Of a stretch of DNA of 64,000 nucleotides, positions 19,443 through 29,496 are shown piece by piece. The stretch's first letter is position 1, and every line of letters begins with the position of its first letter. The stretch comes from JAPORY01 sp965215385 (lineage in GTDB: Bacteria; Pseudomonadota; Alphaproteobacteria; Rhodobacterales; Rhodobacteraceae): positions 1,116,001 to 1,180,000 of the forward strand of contig OZ244059.1 of assembly GCA_965215385.1 (NCBI GenBank), given 5' to 3'. A program made the position numbers and the translations under genes. The notes beneath the pieces were generated by a model, which was given only the letters and a program-made list of their open reading frames with translations, was not told the origin of the DNA and did not search any database.

Positions 19443-20195
19443 CTATACTTTCCAGGCTGAATACAGCGTCGCAATACCCATTGATAAATTACGAAATTTG
19501 GCAGCGCTGAAGCCAGCATCTCTGATCATTGCAAGGAATGTTTCTTGATCGGGAAAATGCCGAATTGACTCCACAAGATAGCGATAGCTCTCACGGTCTT
19601 GAGTGACCGCTTGTCCTAATCGCGGGATAACTTGAAAAGAGTAAGCATCATAGAGTTTGTTGATGTATTCGCGATTTGGATTGCTGAACTCCAGAATCAT
19701 TAATCGGCCGCCATTAATCAAAACCCGATGGGCCTCTTTTAACGCGTCTTTCGGACGGGTAACATTGCGAATACCGAAGCTGATTGTGTAAATGTCAAAG
19801 CTGTTATTCACAAATGGCAACGTCAGCGCGTCCCCAACGACCCACCTTAGCTGGTCTTGTAACTGTTTTTGCTGCGCCCGACGACGACCTTCAATCAACA
19901 TCGGCTCGGTTACATCGAGTACGGTCGCGTTTCCTCGACCTGCCCGCTGCAAAAATCGAAAGGCAATGTCACCAGTGCCCCCTGCGACATCCAGCAGCCT
20001 CTGCTCTGGTCGTGGCGCCAACCAATCAATTAGGGCGTTCTTCCAAAGGCGATGAATCCCCCCACTCATAAGATCGTTCATGATGTCGTAGCGACGGGCG
20101 ACCGACTCGAACACGCCCTTCACACGCTGTGCCTTTTCGCGCTCTGAAACCCGATGATAACCAAAATGGGTCATCTCTTTAGCGTCATTGCCCAT
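19443..20195 (-). CDS. ubiE: Ubiquinone/menaquinone C-methyltransferase
   Basis: A 250-residue SAM-dependent methyltransferase. Motif I is LLDVAGGTGDIAFRFL; the UbiE signatures are YDIMNDLMSGGIHRLWK and ISFGIRNVTRPKDALKEAHRVL, followed by LEFSNP. The C-terminus SMGIATLYSAWKV is typical, so the gene is complete. It methylates the demethoxy-ubiquinol ring. Divergent from mutM, 180 bases apart, as in many alphaproteobacteria. Confidence 0.95.
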   Translation of the reverse strand: MGNDAKEMTHFGYHRVSEREKAQRVKGVFESVARRYDIMNDLMSGGIHRLWKNALIDWLAPRPEQRLLDVAGGTGDIAFRFLQRAGRGNATVLDVTEPMLIEGRRRAQQKQLQDQLRWVVGDALTLPFVNNSFDIYTISFGIRNVTRPKDALKEAHRVLINGGRLMILEFSNPNREYINKLYDAYSFQVIPRLGQAVTQDRESYRYLVESIRHFPDQETFLAMIRDAGFSAAKFRNLSMGIATLYSAWKV

Positions 20196-20375
20196 TGGTT
20201 TGTTGTCCTTTAGAATAGTGCCCGCCAGTTACGGTTCTTTCCCGGCTTAGCATCGATCATCAACTTTGACTAACCAGCAAGAGTTCACCGACGCTTGTGC
20301 TAGCTGGCTAACATCCGCCACGGCAACACGCGCTGTCCGGTTTGAGTAGTCTTGATAGGTACAATTTGACAAGAT

Positions 20376-21221
20376 ATGCCTGAGTTACCCGAAGTCGAAA
20401 CTGTCCTGCGTGGACTCGCGCCTGAACTCGATCAACAAACTATCATTCAAGCGGAGGTGAAACGACCCGACCTTCGCTGGCCTTTCCCACCGCATTTTGG
20501 AGAGAGCTTGACGGGTCAAAAAGTCCTGCGGTTACATCGACGCTCCAAATACTTATTGATTGATCTTGTTTCAACCGAAACCTTGCTCGTACATCTGGGC
20601 ATGTCGGGACGGATGCGGGTGTTGCAACCAAATGACGCCAATCAAGTGAGCGATGTTCCGCTCTACCAGAAGCATGATCATGTCCGATTGCACCTGAGTT
20701 CAGGTACCCAAATCATCTACAACGATGCCCGCCGATTTGGCGCAATGGATTTAATCAAAACCGATACACTCCAGCAACACCGACTGCTGCAACATCTTGG
20801 CCCCGAACCGTTTGATACCACGTTCAACGAGTCTTACCTCGCAAATAAACTCAAAGGTAAGTCAGCTTCAATCAAGTCAGCTTTGTTGGACCAGAGAGTT
20901 GTTGCTGGGCTCGGTAATATCTATGCCTGCGAGGCCTTGTTTCGTGCCGGCATACACCCCAATCGCAAGGCGGGTCGTATCACAAAAACGCGCATTGCAT
21001 GGCTCGTAACCATTATCCGACAAGTGCTTCAGGACGCGATTGACGCTGGCGGCTCAAGCCTACGGGACTTTCGCCATGCTGACGGAAATCTCGGTTACTT
21101 CCAACGCAAGTTTGATGTTTATGGTCGTGAGGGAGGGGATTGTGGCACCTGTGGCAATCAGATTGCCCGCATTGTACAGGCGGGTCGATCGTCGTTTTTC
21201 TGTCGGAACTGCCAAGTCTAG
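20376..21221 (+). CDS. mutM: Formamidopyrimidine-DNA glycosylase
   Basis: 281 residues starting MPELPEVE, where proline 2 is the catalytic nucleophile and glutamate 3 assists. The zinc finger near the end has four cysteines (CGTCGN ... FFCRNCQV). The H2TH region contains VVAGLGNIYACEALFRAGI. It excises oxidised purines such as 8-oxoguanine and cuts the abasic site. Part of the conserved ubiB-ubiE/mutM-ech-rpsT-dnaA neighbourhood. Confidence 0.96.
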   Translation: MPELPEVETVLRGLAPELDQQTIIQAEVKRPDLRWPFPPHFGESLTGQKVLRLHRRSKYLLIDLVSTETLLVHLGMSGRMRVLQPNDANQVSDVPLYQKHDHVRLHLSSGTQIIYNDARRFGAMDLIKTDTLQQHRLLQHLGPEPFDTTFNESYLANKLKGKSASIKSALLDQRVVAGLGNIYACEALFRAGIHPNRKAGRITKTRIAWLVTIIRQVLQDAIDAGGSSLRDFRHADGNLGYFQRKFDVYGREGGDCGTCGNQIARIVQAGRSSFFCRNCQV

Positions 21222-21748
21222 CAGATTTATCTTTGCTCCCAAACTTGGCCCGGCACCCAAGTATCTGGTATTGCTCAGGGAAGTGCGAATTCTTGGCGAT
21301 AAGCAACGATCACACGCCCGGTCCGACTTTCGGTCACCACTCGATAATCCAGCATCGCTCAGCACCGAATTAGACCAAATGAACCATGGCTCGGAACGAT
21401 CAAGAGGGATGATCACTCTCGTGAAGTCTCCTGAGGTCGGCGCCACGGGCAGGGGCATCAGTTCCATCGAAGGCGCACCTTGCATTAAGCCAAAGCGCGA
21501 TCAAGTATACCTTCAATCTACGTTCGGTAGGCCCGTCTGCTTCCGTTCTCGGATTAATCATGAAGGGATGATTTTGTCGCCGTGATCGAAATACTCAATT
21601 CCCGCTAGCAACAATCCAATCACCGCCGCCACAAACAACCACTGTAGCCGCACTGCAACAGGCTATAAGCTGAACCAGTTCTTGCAAGGCCGGTCTGTTC
21701 ACCTTATATCGGCTACGCTTGCGTCGCTTCAAATCTGAAGGAAAACCT
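21222..21748. other. Gap with a possible decayed minus-strand gene
   Basis: On the minus strand two frames look protein-like and abut. One, upstream (about 21485 to 21360), reads MELMPLPVAPTSGDFTRVII then LDRSEPWFIWSN. The other (about 21355 to 21280) reads LDYRVVTESRTGRVIVAYRQ and ends at a stop near 21278. A single frameshift would join them. I do not recognise the family, and the N-terminal end is not clear. The rest, up to the enoyl-CoA hydratase ribosome binding site (GAAGGA at 21737-21742), holds nothing recognisable. Confidence 0.35.
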
Positions 21749-22525
21749 ATGGCATATGAGTCAATTATCGTCGAGGTCGAAGATCACTCTTGTCTGATCA
21801 GACTAAATCAGCCCGACTCGCTGAATGCGCTCAACCAGTCAATGTTATCGGAACTCTGTTCGGCTCTCGAAGAGGCCGACAAAGACGACAAAATCCGCTG
21901 TATCATTATCACCGGGTCAGAAAAGGCCTTTGCCGCCGGTGCCGACATTAAAGAAATGTCAGAATTATCCTTTGTAGACGTATTCAACCAAAATCTCTTT
22001 GCTGGTCCCAGTGAGCGCTTGATGGGTATTCGAAAACCTATCATCGCCGCCGTCGCTGGCTACGCCCTTGGCGGCGGTTGCGAGTTAGCGATGGCGTGTG
22101 ACTTCATCATTGCCGCCGATACCGCAAAGTTCGGCCAACCAGAAATAAATTTAGGCGTCATTCCCGGTATGGGCGGCTCGCAGCGCTTAACTCATGCCGT
22201 TGGTAAAGCGAAATCAATGGATATGAACCTTACGGGACGGTTTATGTTAGCGGAAGAAGCGGAACGGATTGGCTTGGTTTCCCGAGTTGTACCAACCAAG
22301 AATTTGTTAGAAGAAGCGAGGGAAGCCGCGCAAAAAATTGCCGAAAAATCATTGATAGCGACGATTACCGCTAAGGATGCTGTCAATCGTGCCTTCGAAC
22401 TGCCGTTGTCGCAAGGCTTGGAGTACGAAAGGCGAGTCTTTCACTCACTCTTTGCAACCGACGATCAATCGGAGGGGATGGTAGCTTTTCGTGAAAAGCG
22501 AACGCCGCAGTTCCGTGACAAGTGA
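21749..22525 (+). CDS. Enoyl-CoA hydratase (crotonase family)
   Basis: 258 residues. The oxyanion-hole motifs are AFAAGADIKEM and AVAGYALGGGCELAMACDF, with the two catalytic glutamates in the GGCELA and PEINLGVIPGMGGSQRL regions, so it is a true short-chain enoyl-CoA hydratase rather than a relative lacking catalysis. The ATG at 21749 has GAAGGA seven bases upstream; the in-frame TTG at 21719 is not needed. This hydratase between mutM and rpsT is a conserved arrangement in alphaproteobacteria. Confidence 0.93.
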   Translation: MAYESIIVEVEDHSCLIRLNQPDSLNALNQSMLSELCSALEEADKDDKIRCIIITGSEKAFAAGADIKEMSELSFVDVFNQNLFAGPSERLMGIRKPIIAAVAGYALGGGCELAMACDFIIAADTAKFGQPEINLGVIPGMGGSQRLTHAVGKAKSMDMNLTGRFMLAEEAERIGLVSRVVPTKNLLEEAREAAQKIAEKSLIATITAKDAVNRAFELPLSQGLEYERRVFHSLFATDDQSEGMVAFREKRTPQFRDK

Positions 22526-22790
22526 TATGAGATGCAACCGTGCGTTGTGTTCGGGAACAATCACGTACGCTGAGATTTCGGGATTGCGCTGAAGCGTTTG
22601 GGAACTCGCGCAAGCGTCTCGGTGGCGGTGCGTCAACTACCCGTCGAGTGTTCACGGCTTGCACCCCACCTGATCAGTTGCTAGAACTGACTGATTTGAA
22701 CGCAAAGACTAGAATGTATTCAAACTGCTGACGTCGTAGTGCCAAAGACGTGATTGGTCAGACTAAGCGTGAAAATGAGGAAATTTAACG

Positions 22791-23060
22791 ATGGCAAACT
22801 CGCGACAATCAAAAAAACGTGCCCGCCAAAATGAGAAACGGTTTGCCGCAAACAAGGACCGGCGATCTCGCATCAGGACCTTCTTACGCAAGGTCGATGA
22901 GGCCGTCACTTCGGGTGATCGCGACGCCGCCGTATCGGCACTGCGTACAGCCCAACCAGAGTTGATGCGCGGTGTTTCTAAGGGGGTGCTGCACAAGAAT
23001 ACCGCTTCTCGAAAAATCTCACGCCTTGCGGCTCGTGTAAAGGCACTCAAGAAAGTCTAG
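22791..23060 (+). CDS. rpsT: 30S ribosomal protein S20
   Basis: 89 residues, highly basic, starting MANSRQSKKRARQNEKR, with the SVLHKNTASRKISRL-like C-terminal motif (here GVLHKNTASRKISRLAARVK). It binds 16S rRNA early in 30S assembly. GAGGA lies 9 bases before the ATG. It directly precedes dnaA. Confidence 0.97.
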   Translation: MANSRQSKKRARQNEKRFAANKDRRSRIRTFLRKVDEAVTSGDRDAAVSALRTAQPELMRGVSKGVLHKNTASRKISRLAARVKALKKV

Positions 23061-23554
23061 TCAGTTCGGCTAGGACTACCTTACGGGCACAAATATTTCA
23101 AATTTTGCGAGGCGCTCGCCCAAATTTCGATCCATAGCGATTCGCTCGAAAAAAATTAATGTCAAGCGCATAGTTTTGTTGCCGTTCCCTAAATTATCTT
23201 GTTAAGATGCGGCTAGCGATTTACTCGTCTGGGGGGACAGGTGTGTACAGGACGCACGGTCTGCGAGCGTTCAACCAAACACACGCGGTCCGCCGGTAAA
23301 TATGGATTTGCCGCCGCCGCGCTCTCTGCTTTTCTCGGGTTGATTCCACCGAGACAGGGCCCTGTCAAAATATTGCCACGACCAAGATTGCGGCAACCGT
23401 GCCGCTTTCTGGAGGTCTTTGGAAACTCGCCGAAAGGCGAGAGGGTACACCATTTATCGGTCGTGCCAAGTATGATTTCGCGTCGCCGACCATTATGGTC
23501 GATGGGTATTGAAGGACTGGTATTGGTCCGCAACAGGGAGCGCACGAAGCGGGA
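23061..23554. other. rpsT-dnaA intergenic region
   Basis: 494 bases before dnaA. No good DnaA box (TTATCCACA-like) cluster is visible, so I do not call an origin. The segment 23100-23210 is AT-rich, and TTGTTG (23176) with TAAGAT (23203) resembles promoter elements, but the spacing is too long to be sure. The overlapping frame 23241-23606 is a shadow. Confidence 0.4.
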
Positions 23555-24928
23555 ATGTCACAGGAAGAATGGAACCAGCCGAAACAAGAACTCCAAAAAT
23601 GCTTAGGTCAGAGTAACTTTACCTCGTGGATTGAACCGCTAGTCTTTTCTTCTTTAGCTGAGGGGATTGCCTCCTTTGAAGTACCAACCGCCTTCATAGG
23701 AAGTTACGTCAACCAAAACTTCGGTGATCGAATCATTGGCGCGTTCGTAAAGTCTGGCCAACCTGTCAGTCGGCTTAAGTTTACCGTTTCCCACTCAGAG
23801 GAAGCATTCGCCCCAGCGTCGGTTGCGACCCCCTCAACGAGCAAGACTCTTACTGCTGACGAGTCCCCCTACTTAGAGGCACTGTTGCAGACGGCACCGC
23901 TGGATTACCGATTTACTTTCGATCAGTTTGTTGTTGGTAAACCAAACGAACTCGCACACGCGGCGGCACGACGGGTGGCTGAGGCCAGTTCAATAGCCTT
24001 CAATCCGCTTTTTCTTTACGGTGGCGTTGGTCTTGGCAAGACGCATCTCATGCACGCAATTGCTTGGGAATTAAGTTACCGCAAGCCTGATTTACAGGTG
24101 TTATACCTCTCGGCGGAACAATTTATGTATCGCTTTGTTCAGTCCATACGCGAGCGGCGCATGATGGATTTTAAGCACATCTTTCGCTCTGTGGATGTGC
24201 TCATGGTCGACGACGTACAATTTATCGCCGGGAAAGACTCAACACAGGAAGAATTTTTTCACACGTTCAACGCGTTAATTGACCAAAAAAAGCAGATTGT
24301 TATTTCTGCCGATCGAGCGCCTGACGAGATCAAGAAACTGGAGAATCGCATTAAGTCTCGGCTACAATGCGGGCTCGTCGTCGATATTCATCCGACAGAT
24401 TACGAACTACGGCTTGGTGTGTTGCAATCAAAGGTAATTAACTATCAAGAGGAAAAAGCGAGCAACATCAAAATTGCCGAGGGAGTTTTGGAGTTCCTCG
24501 CATTGAGAATGTCGACCAACGTTCGCGTACTTGAGGGCGCACTCAATCGCCTGTTTGCGTTTTCCGAATTAGTCGGCCGACCGATTGACATGGACCTTAC
24601 AAAGGATTGTCTCGCGGATAGTTTGCGAGCGGCGGAGCGCAAAATCTCTGTCGAAGAGATCCAGCGACAGGTTGCAGACTATTATCACATCCGCTTAAGT
24701 GATATGATTGGGCCAAAACGATTGCGCACCTATGCCCGTCCGCGCCAAGTCGCTATGTATCTCTCAAAGAACCTAACGGCCCGATCATTGCCTCAAATCG
24801 GTCGCCGCTTTGGTGGACGCGACCACACGACGGTCATGCACGGCGTACGCCGTATTGAGCAATTAAAATCTACCGATGGTCAAATCGCCGAAGATATCGA
24901 AATGATCCGACGCGCCCTTGAAGATTAA
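23555..24928 (+). CDS. dnaA: Chromosomal replication initiator DnaA
   Basis: 457 residues. Domain I (about 1-75) starts WNQPKQELQKCLGQSNFTSW. The AAA+ domain has Walker A GGVGLGKTHLMHAIAWE, Walker B VLMVDDVQFIAGKD and sensor/arginine-finger regions (LKSRLQCGLVVDI-like). Domain IV carries the DnaA signature GRRFGGRDHTTVMHGVRRIE that contacts DnaA boxes. It binds oriC and opens DNA to start replication. Complete and without lesions. Confidence 0.97.
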   Translation: MSQEEWNQPKQELQKCLGQSNFTSWIEPLVFSSLAEGIASFEVPTAFIGSYVNQNFGDRIIGAFVKSGQPVSRLKFTVSHSEEAFAPASVATPSTSKTLTADESPYLEALLQTAPLDYRFTFDQFVVGKPNELAHAAARRVAEASSIAFNPLFLYGGVGLGKTHLMHAIAWELSYRKPDLQVLYLSAEQFMYRFVQSIRERRMMDFKHIFRSVDVLMVDDVQFIAGKDSTQEEFFHTFNALIDQKKQIVISADRAPDEIKKLENRIKSRLQCGLVVDIHPTDYELRLGVLQSKVINYQEEKASNIKIAEGVLEFLALRMSTNVRVLEGALNRLFAFSELVGRPIDMDLTKDCLADSLRAAERKISVEEIQRQVADYYHIRLSDMIGPKRLRTYARPRQVAMYLSKNLTARSLPQIGRRFGGRDHTTVMHGVRRIEQLKSTDGQIAEDIEMIRRALED

Positions 24929-25027
24929 GGCGTCGCGCAGCATCTAGCCACCACCGCCCGGACGTGATGCCGTCAATCGGCGGTACCGCAGCGTTCAGCG
25001 ACTATAAGCCTTGCAATTAATGCGCGA

Positions 25028-26365
25028 TCAGTTCTTGTCGGTAATCGCCGTTAAGCCCTTGAGAATGTCGACCGCATAAGCCAACTGATAGTCTTCTTCT
25101 CTTAACGACGCCGAGTCTCTGGCTTGCTCTCGGTCAGCTTCAATTTGCCGAATTTCGTCTTCAGTCAAGCTATCGTTGTTTAATCGACCGCGTAACGAAT
25201 CTTCTGAGCGTTCGGGGGCAGTTTCCTCTGCTTCGGCCCTGCTATCGACAGGTCGATTTCGCGGCTGCTCGACAAAAATGTCTGGCGACACGCCAAGTGC
25301 CTGGATTGAACGCCCCGACGGGGTGAAGTACCGCGCTGTCGTGATCCGCATCGCGCCATCGGAACGCAAGGGAATCAAGGTTTGAACTGAACCTTTACCA
25401 AAACTGTTGGTTCCCACCACGATTGCTCGCCGATGATCTTGTAACGCCCCGGCAACAATTTCAGACGCACTGGCTGAGCCACCATTAATAAGGACAACGA
25501 TTGGCTTACCTTCTACCAAGTCGCCCGCGGTCGCGTTAAAGCGTTCGCCACTATTTGGATCACGGCCACGAGTTGATACGATCTCGCCTTTATCGAGAAA
25601 GGCATCCGAAACCCGAACCGCTTCACTCAGTAAGCCGCCGGGATTGTTGCGCAGATCCAAAACTATCCCATTGATGGCGTTGATTCCCCCCGCTTTTTCC
25701 AGTTGTTCCTTCAAACTAACCTCTAGATTGGGCATTGTCTGATCATTAAAGGTGGTTATTCGTAGAATCACTGTCTCGCCGTGCGAGCGTGATCGTACTG
25801 CCGTCAATTTGATGGTATCGCGAATGATTGATACCTCAAACGGTTCTGACTCACCCTCACGCACAACGGTAATCACAATCTCAGAACCGACTGGACCGCG
25901 CATCCTCTTAACGGCTTCGTCCAAGGTCAAGCCGAGTACACTGTCTCCGTCTACATGGGTAATAAAGTCACCTGCGGCCATCCCCGCTTCGTCTGCGGGT
26001 GTGCCATCAATGGGTGAGACCACTTTGATAAAGCCATCTTCTTGGGTAACCTCAATACCAAGTCCACCAAACTCGCCACGGGTTCGCACCCGCATTTGCT
26101 CGGCGTCTTCGGGCGGCAAATAGGCTGAGTGCGGGTCCAACGAGGTCAACATGCCGTTAATAGCGGCCTCGATCAGTTCAACCTCGTCAACCTCCTCCAC
26201 ATACTGCGCTCGAATTCGTTCAAAGATATCGCCAAATAAATCTAACTGCTGGTAAACAGTTGCGTTTTGCTTAACCTCTTGCGCAAGCAACGGGGCAGCG
26301 ATCTGGGTCGCAGCGAGTGTCCCAGCCACGATTCCAGCTAGAGCAACGGTCACAAAGTGCTTCAT
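25028..26365 (-). CDS. ctpA: Carboxyl-terminal processing protease (S41)
   Basis: About 445 residues. A signal/anchor sequence (MKHFVTVALAGIVAGTLAA) is followed by an N-terminal helical part, a PDZ domain (about 85-170, GLGIEVTQEDGFIKVVSPIDG) and the S41 protease domain. The catalytic serine is in NGGSASASEIVAGAL and the lysine in NSFGKGSVQTLIPL. It cleaves C-terminal tails of periplasmic proteins, often cell-wall hydrolase regulators. The upstream in-frame ATG at 26434 would add 23 charged residues before the signal peptide; the ATG at 26365 with GGAAAA upstream is more likely. The upstream side normally holds envC and gpmI; here an IS cluster intervenes. Confidence 0.92.
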   Translation of the reverse strand: MKHFVTVALAGIVAGTLAATQIAAPLLAQEVKQNATVYQQLDLFGDIFERIRAQYVEEVDEVELIEAAINGMLTSLDPHSAYLPPEDAEQMRVRTRGEFGGLGIEVTQEDGFIKVVSPIDGTPADEAGMAAGDFITHVDGDSVLGLTLDEAVKRMRGPVGSEIVITVVREGESEPFEVSIIRDTIKLTAVRSRSHGETVILRITTFNDQTMPNLEVSLKEQLEKAGGINAINGIVLDLRNNPGGLLSEAVRVSDAFLDKGEIVSTRGRDPNSGERFNATAGDLVEGKPIVVLINGGSASASEIVAGALQDHRRAIVVGTNSFGKGSVQTLIPLRSDGAMRITTARYFTPSGRSIQALGVSPDIFVEQPRNRPVDSRAEAEETAPERSEDSLRGRLNNDSLTEDEIRQIEADREQARDSASLREEDYQLAYAVDILKGLTAITDKN

Positions 26366-26501
26366 TCGTCGTTTTCCATTCTTGGCAAAATCAAATTCGA
26401 TATTTTGGACAGCCTCTTTTGAGGTCAACGCCATTGGCTACGCCTGCTTTCGTTCAAATGTAGCACAATTTCGCAACATCAACCACCAATTCAGGCGCCG
26501 A

Positions 26502-28185
26502 TTCAACAATGAAGGGCAACCCCCGGCGTTTTTTGACTGGACTTCAGTGTTTATCTCAGCCGGGGGATTGACGCCGGGGTTATCAAGAATGGTTCGCTGT
26601 GTTGTCAGTGGTCAACAGCGGTCGCAATCTCTAACTGGGACTTTAGATCAGTCTCGGGTCAAGCGCAAGTAAAGTGCAATCCGATCTTTGCATCGGCACC
26701 TTGGCTGATCATGTCGACGGCTCGTCGTTACGCGATTGAACACTTTCGATAATGCCGGGGTTTAAGGGGGCGACAGCCCCCTTTCCGTCTTGATCTGTCG
26801 GGCACCGATCGGCGCGCTTCGGCGACACGATACGAAGCAGCGGCAGATACCCCGATGCCGACTGGAACCGGGAATAGGCAGGCTTGTTCGCGGCGGCCGG
26901 CGGACCGATACCATCTAATCGACACTCCTCCGGTGCCCGCGTCCGTTCTTTCATTCCACCAAGAACCGGGATTACCCAATTGTGCCCCGTGTTCTGACCG
27001 CAAACCGGTGACGGATTGGCAGACAGAGAGACGATGTTTTTCCCACTAGCCGATGATCAAGTCGATCATTATGCGGTCGCCATTTTGCGACGAGTATGAG
27101 CGTTCAGGCCCTGGCCGCGGCCATCACCTCCTGCGGGGTGCGATACCCCAAGACCTGGCGTGGGCGCGTATTGAAAGCATCCGGCACGCGCTGCACCGCC
27201 GCCGCCGTCACCGCCTGGAAATCGGTGCCCTTCGGAAAATAGCCGCGGATCAAGCCATTCGTATGTTCGTTTCAACCACGTTCCCAAGACGCATAGGGAC
27301 GGGCAAAGCAGAACGACGCGGATAAGGTTCGAGCCATTGTTTCATGACGCGCAAATTCCTTGCCGTTGTCGGCGGTAAGGGTGTGCACCGGATACGGTGC
27401 CAGTCGGGTGCTAATGGCCTCACCAACCGCCACCGCCGTTTTGCGACTAACCTTCGGTATTAACACGAGTTTCGACATCCGATCCACCAGCGTGACCAGC
27501 ACCCCGCGGTGCCCTTTGCCAATCACGGTATCCACCTCCCAGTCTCCAACCCGCGACTTGGCCACAACGCCCTCCGGACGCTCGGAGATGTCCACCCGGT
27601 TCGGAATGCAGCCGCGCCCGCGATCCCGGCCCGCCGTCACATTCGGCTTCTTGCCCCGACGGCGTAACGATCGCCATAACACCCCGCCGCGCTGCCAATC
27701 CACCCGAATATACTGATAGATCCACTCGGCACTCACCGAAACCACCCCGTCGAGACGCAAACGACCCGCTATCGGCTCCGGACTCGAGGCCAAAACTAAG
27801 AGTCCTTCAATCCGGGACCAGAGTTCCGCCGTCAGCTTCCAAGGCCGCGACGACGCCGCACGGCGACGCTCTCGCGCCTTTTGTTCCGCTTGCTTGTGAC
27901 GGTACCCCCGTTCACCGCTGTTACGACGAAGCTCCCGTGAGATCGTCGCCGGGTTGCGGTTCATTTCGCGGGCGATGGCACGCAGCGAATACCCGCTTGC
28001 CTTCAAGGCGTAAATTTGGCATCGATCGGCATCGGTCAGGTGGTGGTAGCCGTTTGGCATCGGAATCTCCTTTTAAAAACTCTTCAGAGATTCAGACCAA
28101 CTCCTGACCCCAATACAACACACACCAACCAAGATCCTCTAAACCACAACATCGCAGTGTTGCAGGTCAGAATTGAACGGACGTT
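26502..28185. mobile_element. IS30-containing repeat unit, copy 1
   Basis: This 1.68-kb stretch is repeated in inverted orientation at 55511-57187. It contains the IS30 transposase (27104-28060) and about 600 bases of non-coding DNA downstream of it (26502-27103), which is longer than a usual IS30. One end is GAACGTCCGTTCAATTCTGA on the minus strand (28185 inwards), shared with copy 3 and, with differences, copy 2. The other end is near TTCAACAATGA (26503). I could not define terminal inverted repeats with confidence. Confidence 0.75.
27104..28060 (-). pseudogene. IS30-family transposase, copy 1 (nonsense)
   Basis: The N-terminal HTH region (HHLTDADRCQIYALKASG, YSLRAIAREMNRNPATISRE) and DDE core (DWEVDTVIGKGHRGVLVTLVD; LTADNGKEFARHE) identify IS30. 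After SWERG the frame hits TGA (27272-27274). Beyond it the same frame continues NEHTNGLIRGYFPKG to a natural stop at 27104. Copy 3 has TTA at this codon, so copy 1 carries a TTA-to-TGA change. The final catalytic glutamate lies beyond the stop, so the product is inactive unless read through. Confidence 0.88.
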
Positions 28186-28482
28186 CTTTTTGCTGGTTCT
28201 CGGTTTACGCTTTTTGTTTTGACGTTCTGTCGTCACGACGGGTCCCATGATCAATTAAAATTCCTCGAAAGCAACAGGATCGCGCTGAAGAACCGTGGGC
28301 ATTTCGTCTGTTGCCTTTATGCGTCTATGTTTGGTCTTTTTTGTAATTCTCTTATATTTCGTCTATTCCAGGCAGAGGTGGCCTCTAAACTACTTGAATT
28401 TATGCGACTTTTTGAAAGGCGGCAGTGGCACCCATCCATGCGTGCGCATAGGGCTACCCTCGTCTTGTTCATTCCTGTTTTG
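28186..28482. other. Short unassigned segment between IS30 unit and Uma2 gene
   Basis: AT-richer than its surroundings, with short frames on both strands but no recognisable product. It may be flanking DNA that travelled with the Uma2-type gene. Confidence 0.35.
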
Positions 28483-29046
28483 TCATGGCCAGAGTGCGTC
28501 CAAGGGAAAGGAGATTGCTGCGAATGGTGGCAGCGACACCGCCGCATCATCTGACAGCGTTGTCAACAAGACCCACTGTCCCTTACGAAGTTCAAAGGCT
28601 TCCAAGATCTGGGCATCCGGATCAACAAACCACAGATGCGAAACCCCGTCGCGGGCATAGATCGTGCGCTTCTCGTTCTGATCAATGCGCCGGGTTGAAG
28701 GCGAAAGTACTTCACACACCCAATCTGGTGGAATGGCGCAATAGGCCGCATCAGGATAGTCTGGCATCGTTTTGCGCCGCCAGCCGGCCACATCGGGCAC
28801 AACAATGTCGGCACCCAAGTGCAACTCGGGTTCATCAAGAATCCACCAGCCGCCGGGGCCACGGTCACCGAAACTAAAGGACGGGTTTAATTTCCCCCCA
28901 ATAACGGAACTCACCCAAGCGTGGCGCATAGCGGGGCGCGGGTGAGTGTAGAGCGTCCCGTCCAGCACCTCCGCCACCTGATGCGGCGGTGCGTCCAGAA
29001 CATCCTGATATGTTGCGGGTTTCATGACCCGGGCTAGTTCCGCCAT
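28483..29046 (-). CDS. Uma2/DUF820-family PD-(D/E)XK nuclease-like protein
   Basis: About 187 residues from MAELARVMKPATYQDVLD. The family core is visible: EVLDGTLYTHPRP, LGADIVVPDVAGWRR (catalytic aspartate), PDWVCEVLSPSTRRIDQNEKRTIYA (E-x-lysine region) and VSHLWFVDP. Uma2 proteins have a restriction-endonuclease fold. Their cellular role is poorly known, although they are common near mobile DNA and in cyanobacteria and myxobacteria. The frame is open to 29115, but the ATG at 29046 fits family starts. Intact, flanked by IS material on both sides. Confidence 0.8.
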   Translation of the reverse strand: MAELARVMKPATYQDVLDAPPHQVAEVLDGTLYTHPRPAMRHAWVSSVIGGKLNPSFSFGDRGPGGWWILDEPELHLGADIVVPDVAGWRRKTMPDYPDAAYCAIPPDWVCEVLSPSTRRIDQNEKRTIYARDGVSHLWFVDPDAQILEAFELRKGQWVLLTTLSDDAAVSLPPFAAISFPLDALWP

Positions 29047-29496
29047 GCCTTTGCTTTGGAGTGTGAGTACGTTACAACCTGAAAACAGGGTAAGCAAGGA
29101 TTCCCTGCCGGTCAAGGCCTGTTAACAATTTCCCGTTTGAAGGGTATGTTGTGTCGGTGCAGGAAGACACCTCACCCAGCAAGTTAGCCGTCTGTTGGGC
29201 AGGACCGCTTTCAGGCCGACAGTGCCGAGTGCCGCCGTCGGCCCGGATGAATTACCTGCTGTCATTGTATCCTAGGGCATTCCGTGTGCTGGTTGTGGTG
29301 ACGATCCTGCTTCCGCCCCGCCTACCAATGGCATTAACTTAAGCCAATCGAAATAATTCATACAACCAGTGATAAAGCCGCACAGCTTCCTGAGCATTTT
29401 TTTCAGGTCTTGGTAGTGGGCCAGTCTGAAAATAGAAGTTGCCTTGGTGCCGCACATCCGATGGAAGGAGAACAGTAACACAATCGAGATTCAATC
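29047..29496. other. Segment upstream of a decayed secreted-protein gene
   Basis: No solid gene. A minus-strand frame (29272-29481) contains YQDLKKMLRKLCGFITGCMN, which looks like a fragment of some transposase, but it is too short to name. A plus-strand GGAAGGAG (29463-29470) lies 27 bases before the ATG of the decayed secreted-protein gene, too far to be its ribosome binding site. Confidence 0.3.

Noticed and set aside
23061..23554. Candidate replication origin upstream of dnaA
   Set aside because: No set of DnaA boxes could be found, and in alphaproteobacteria the origin is often not directly before dnaA.
23241..23606. 121-codon frame before and into dnaA
   Set aside because: Overlaps the dnaA start in another frame and has no recognisable domain.
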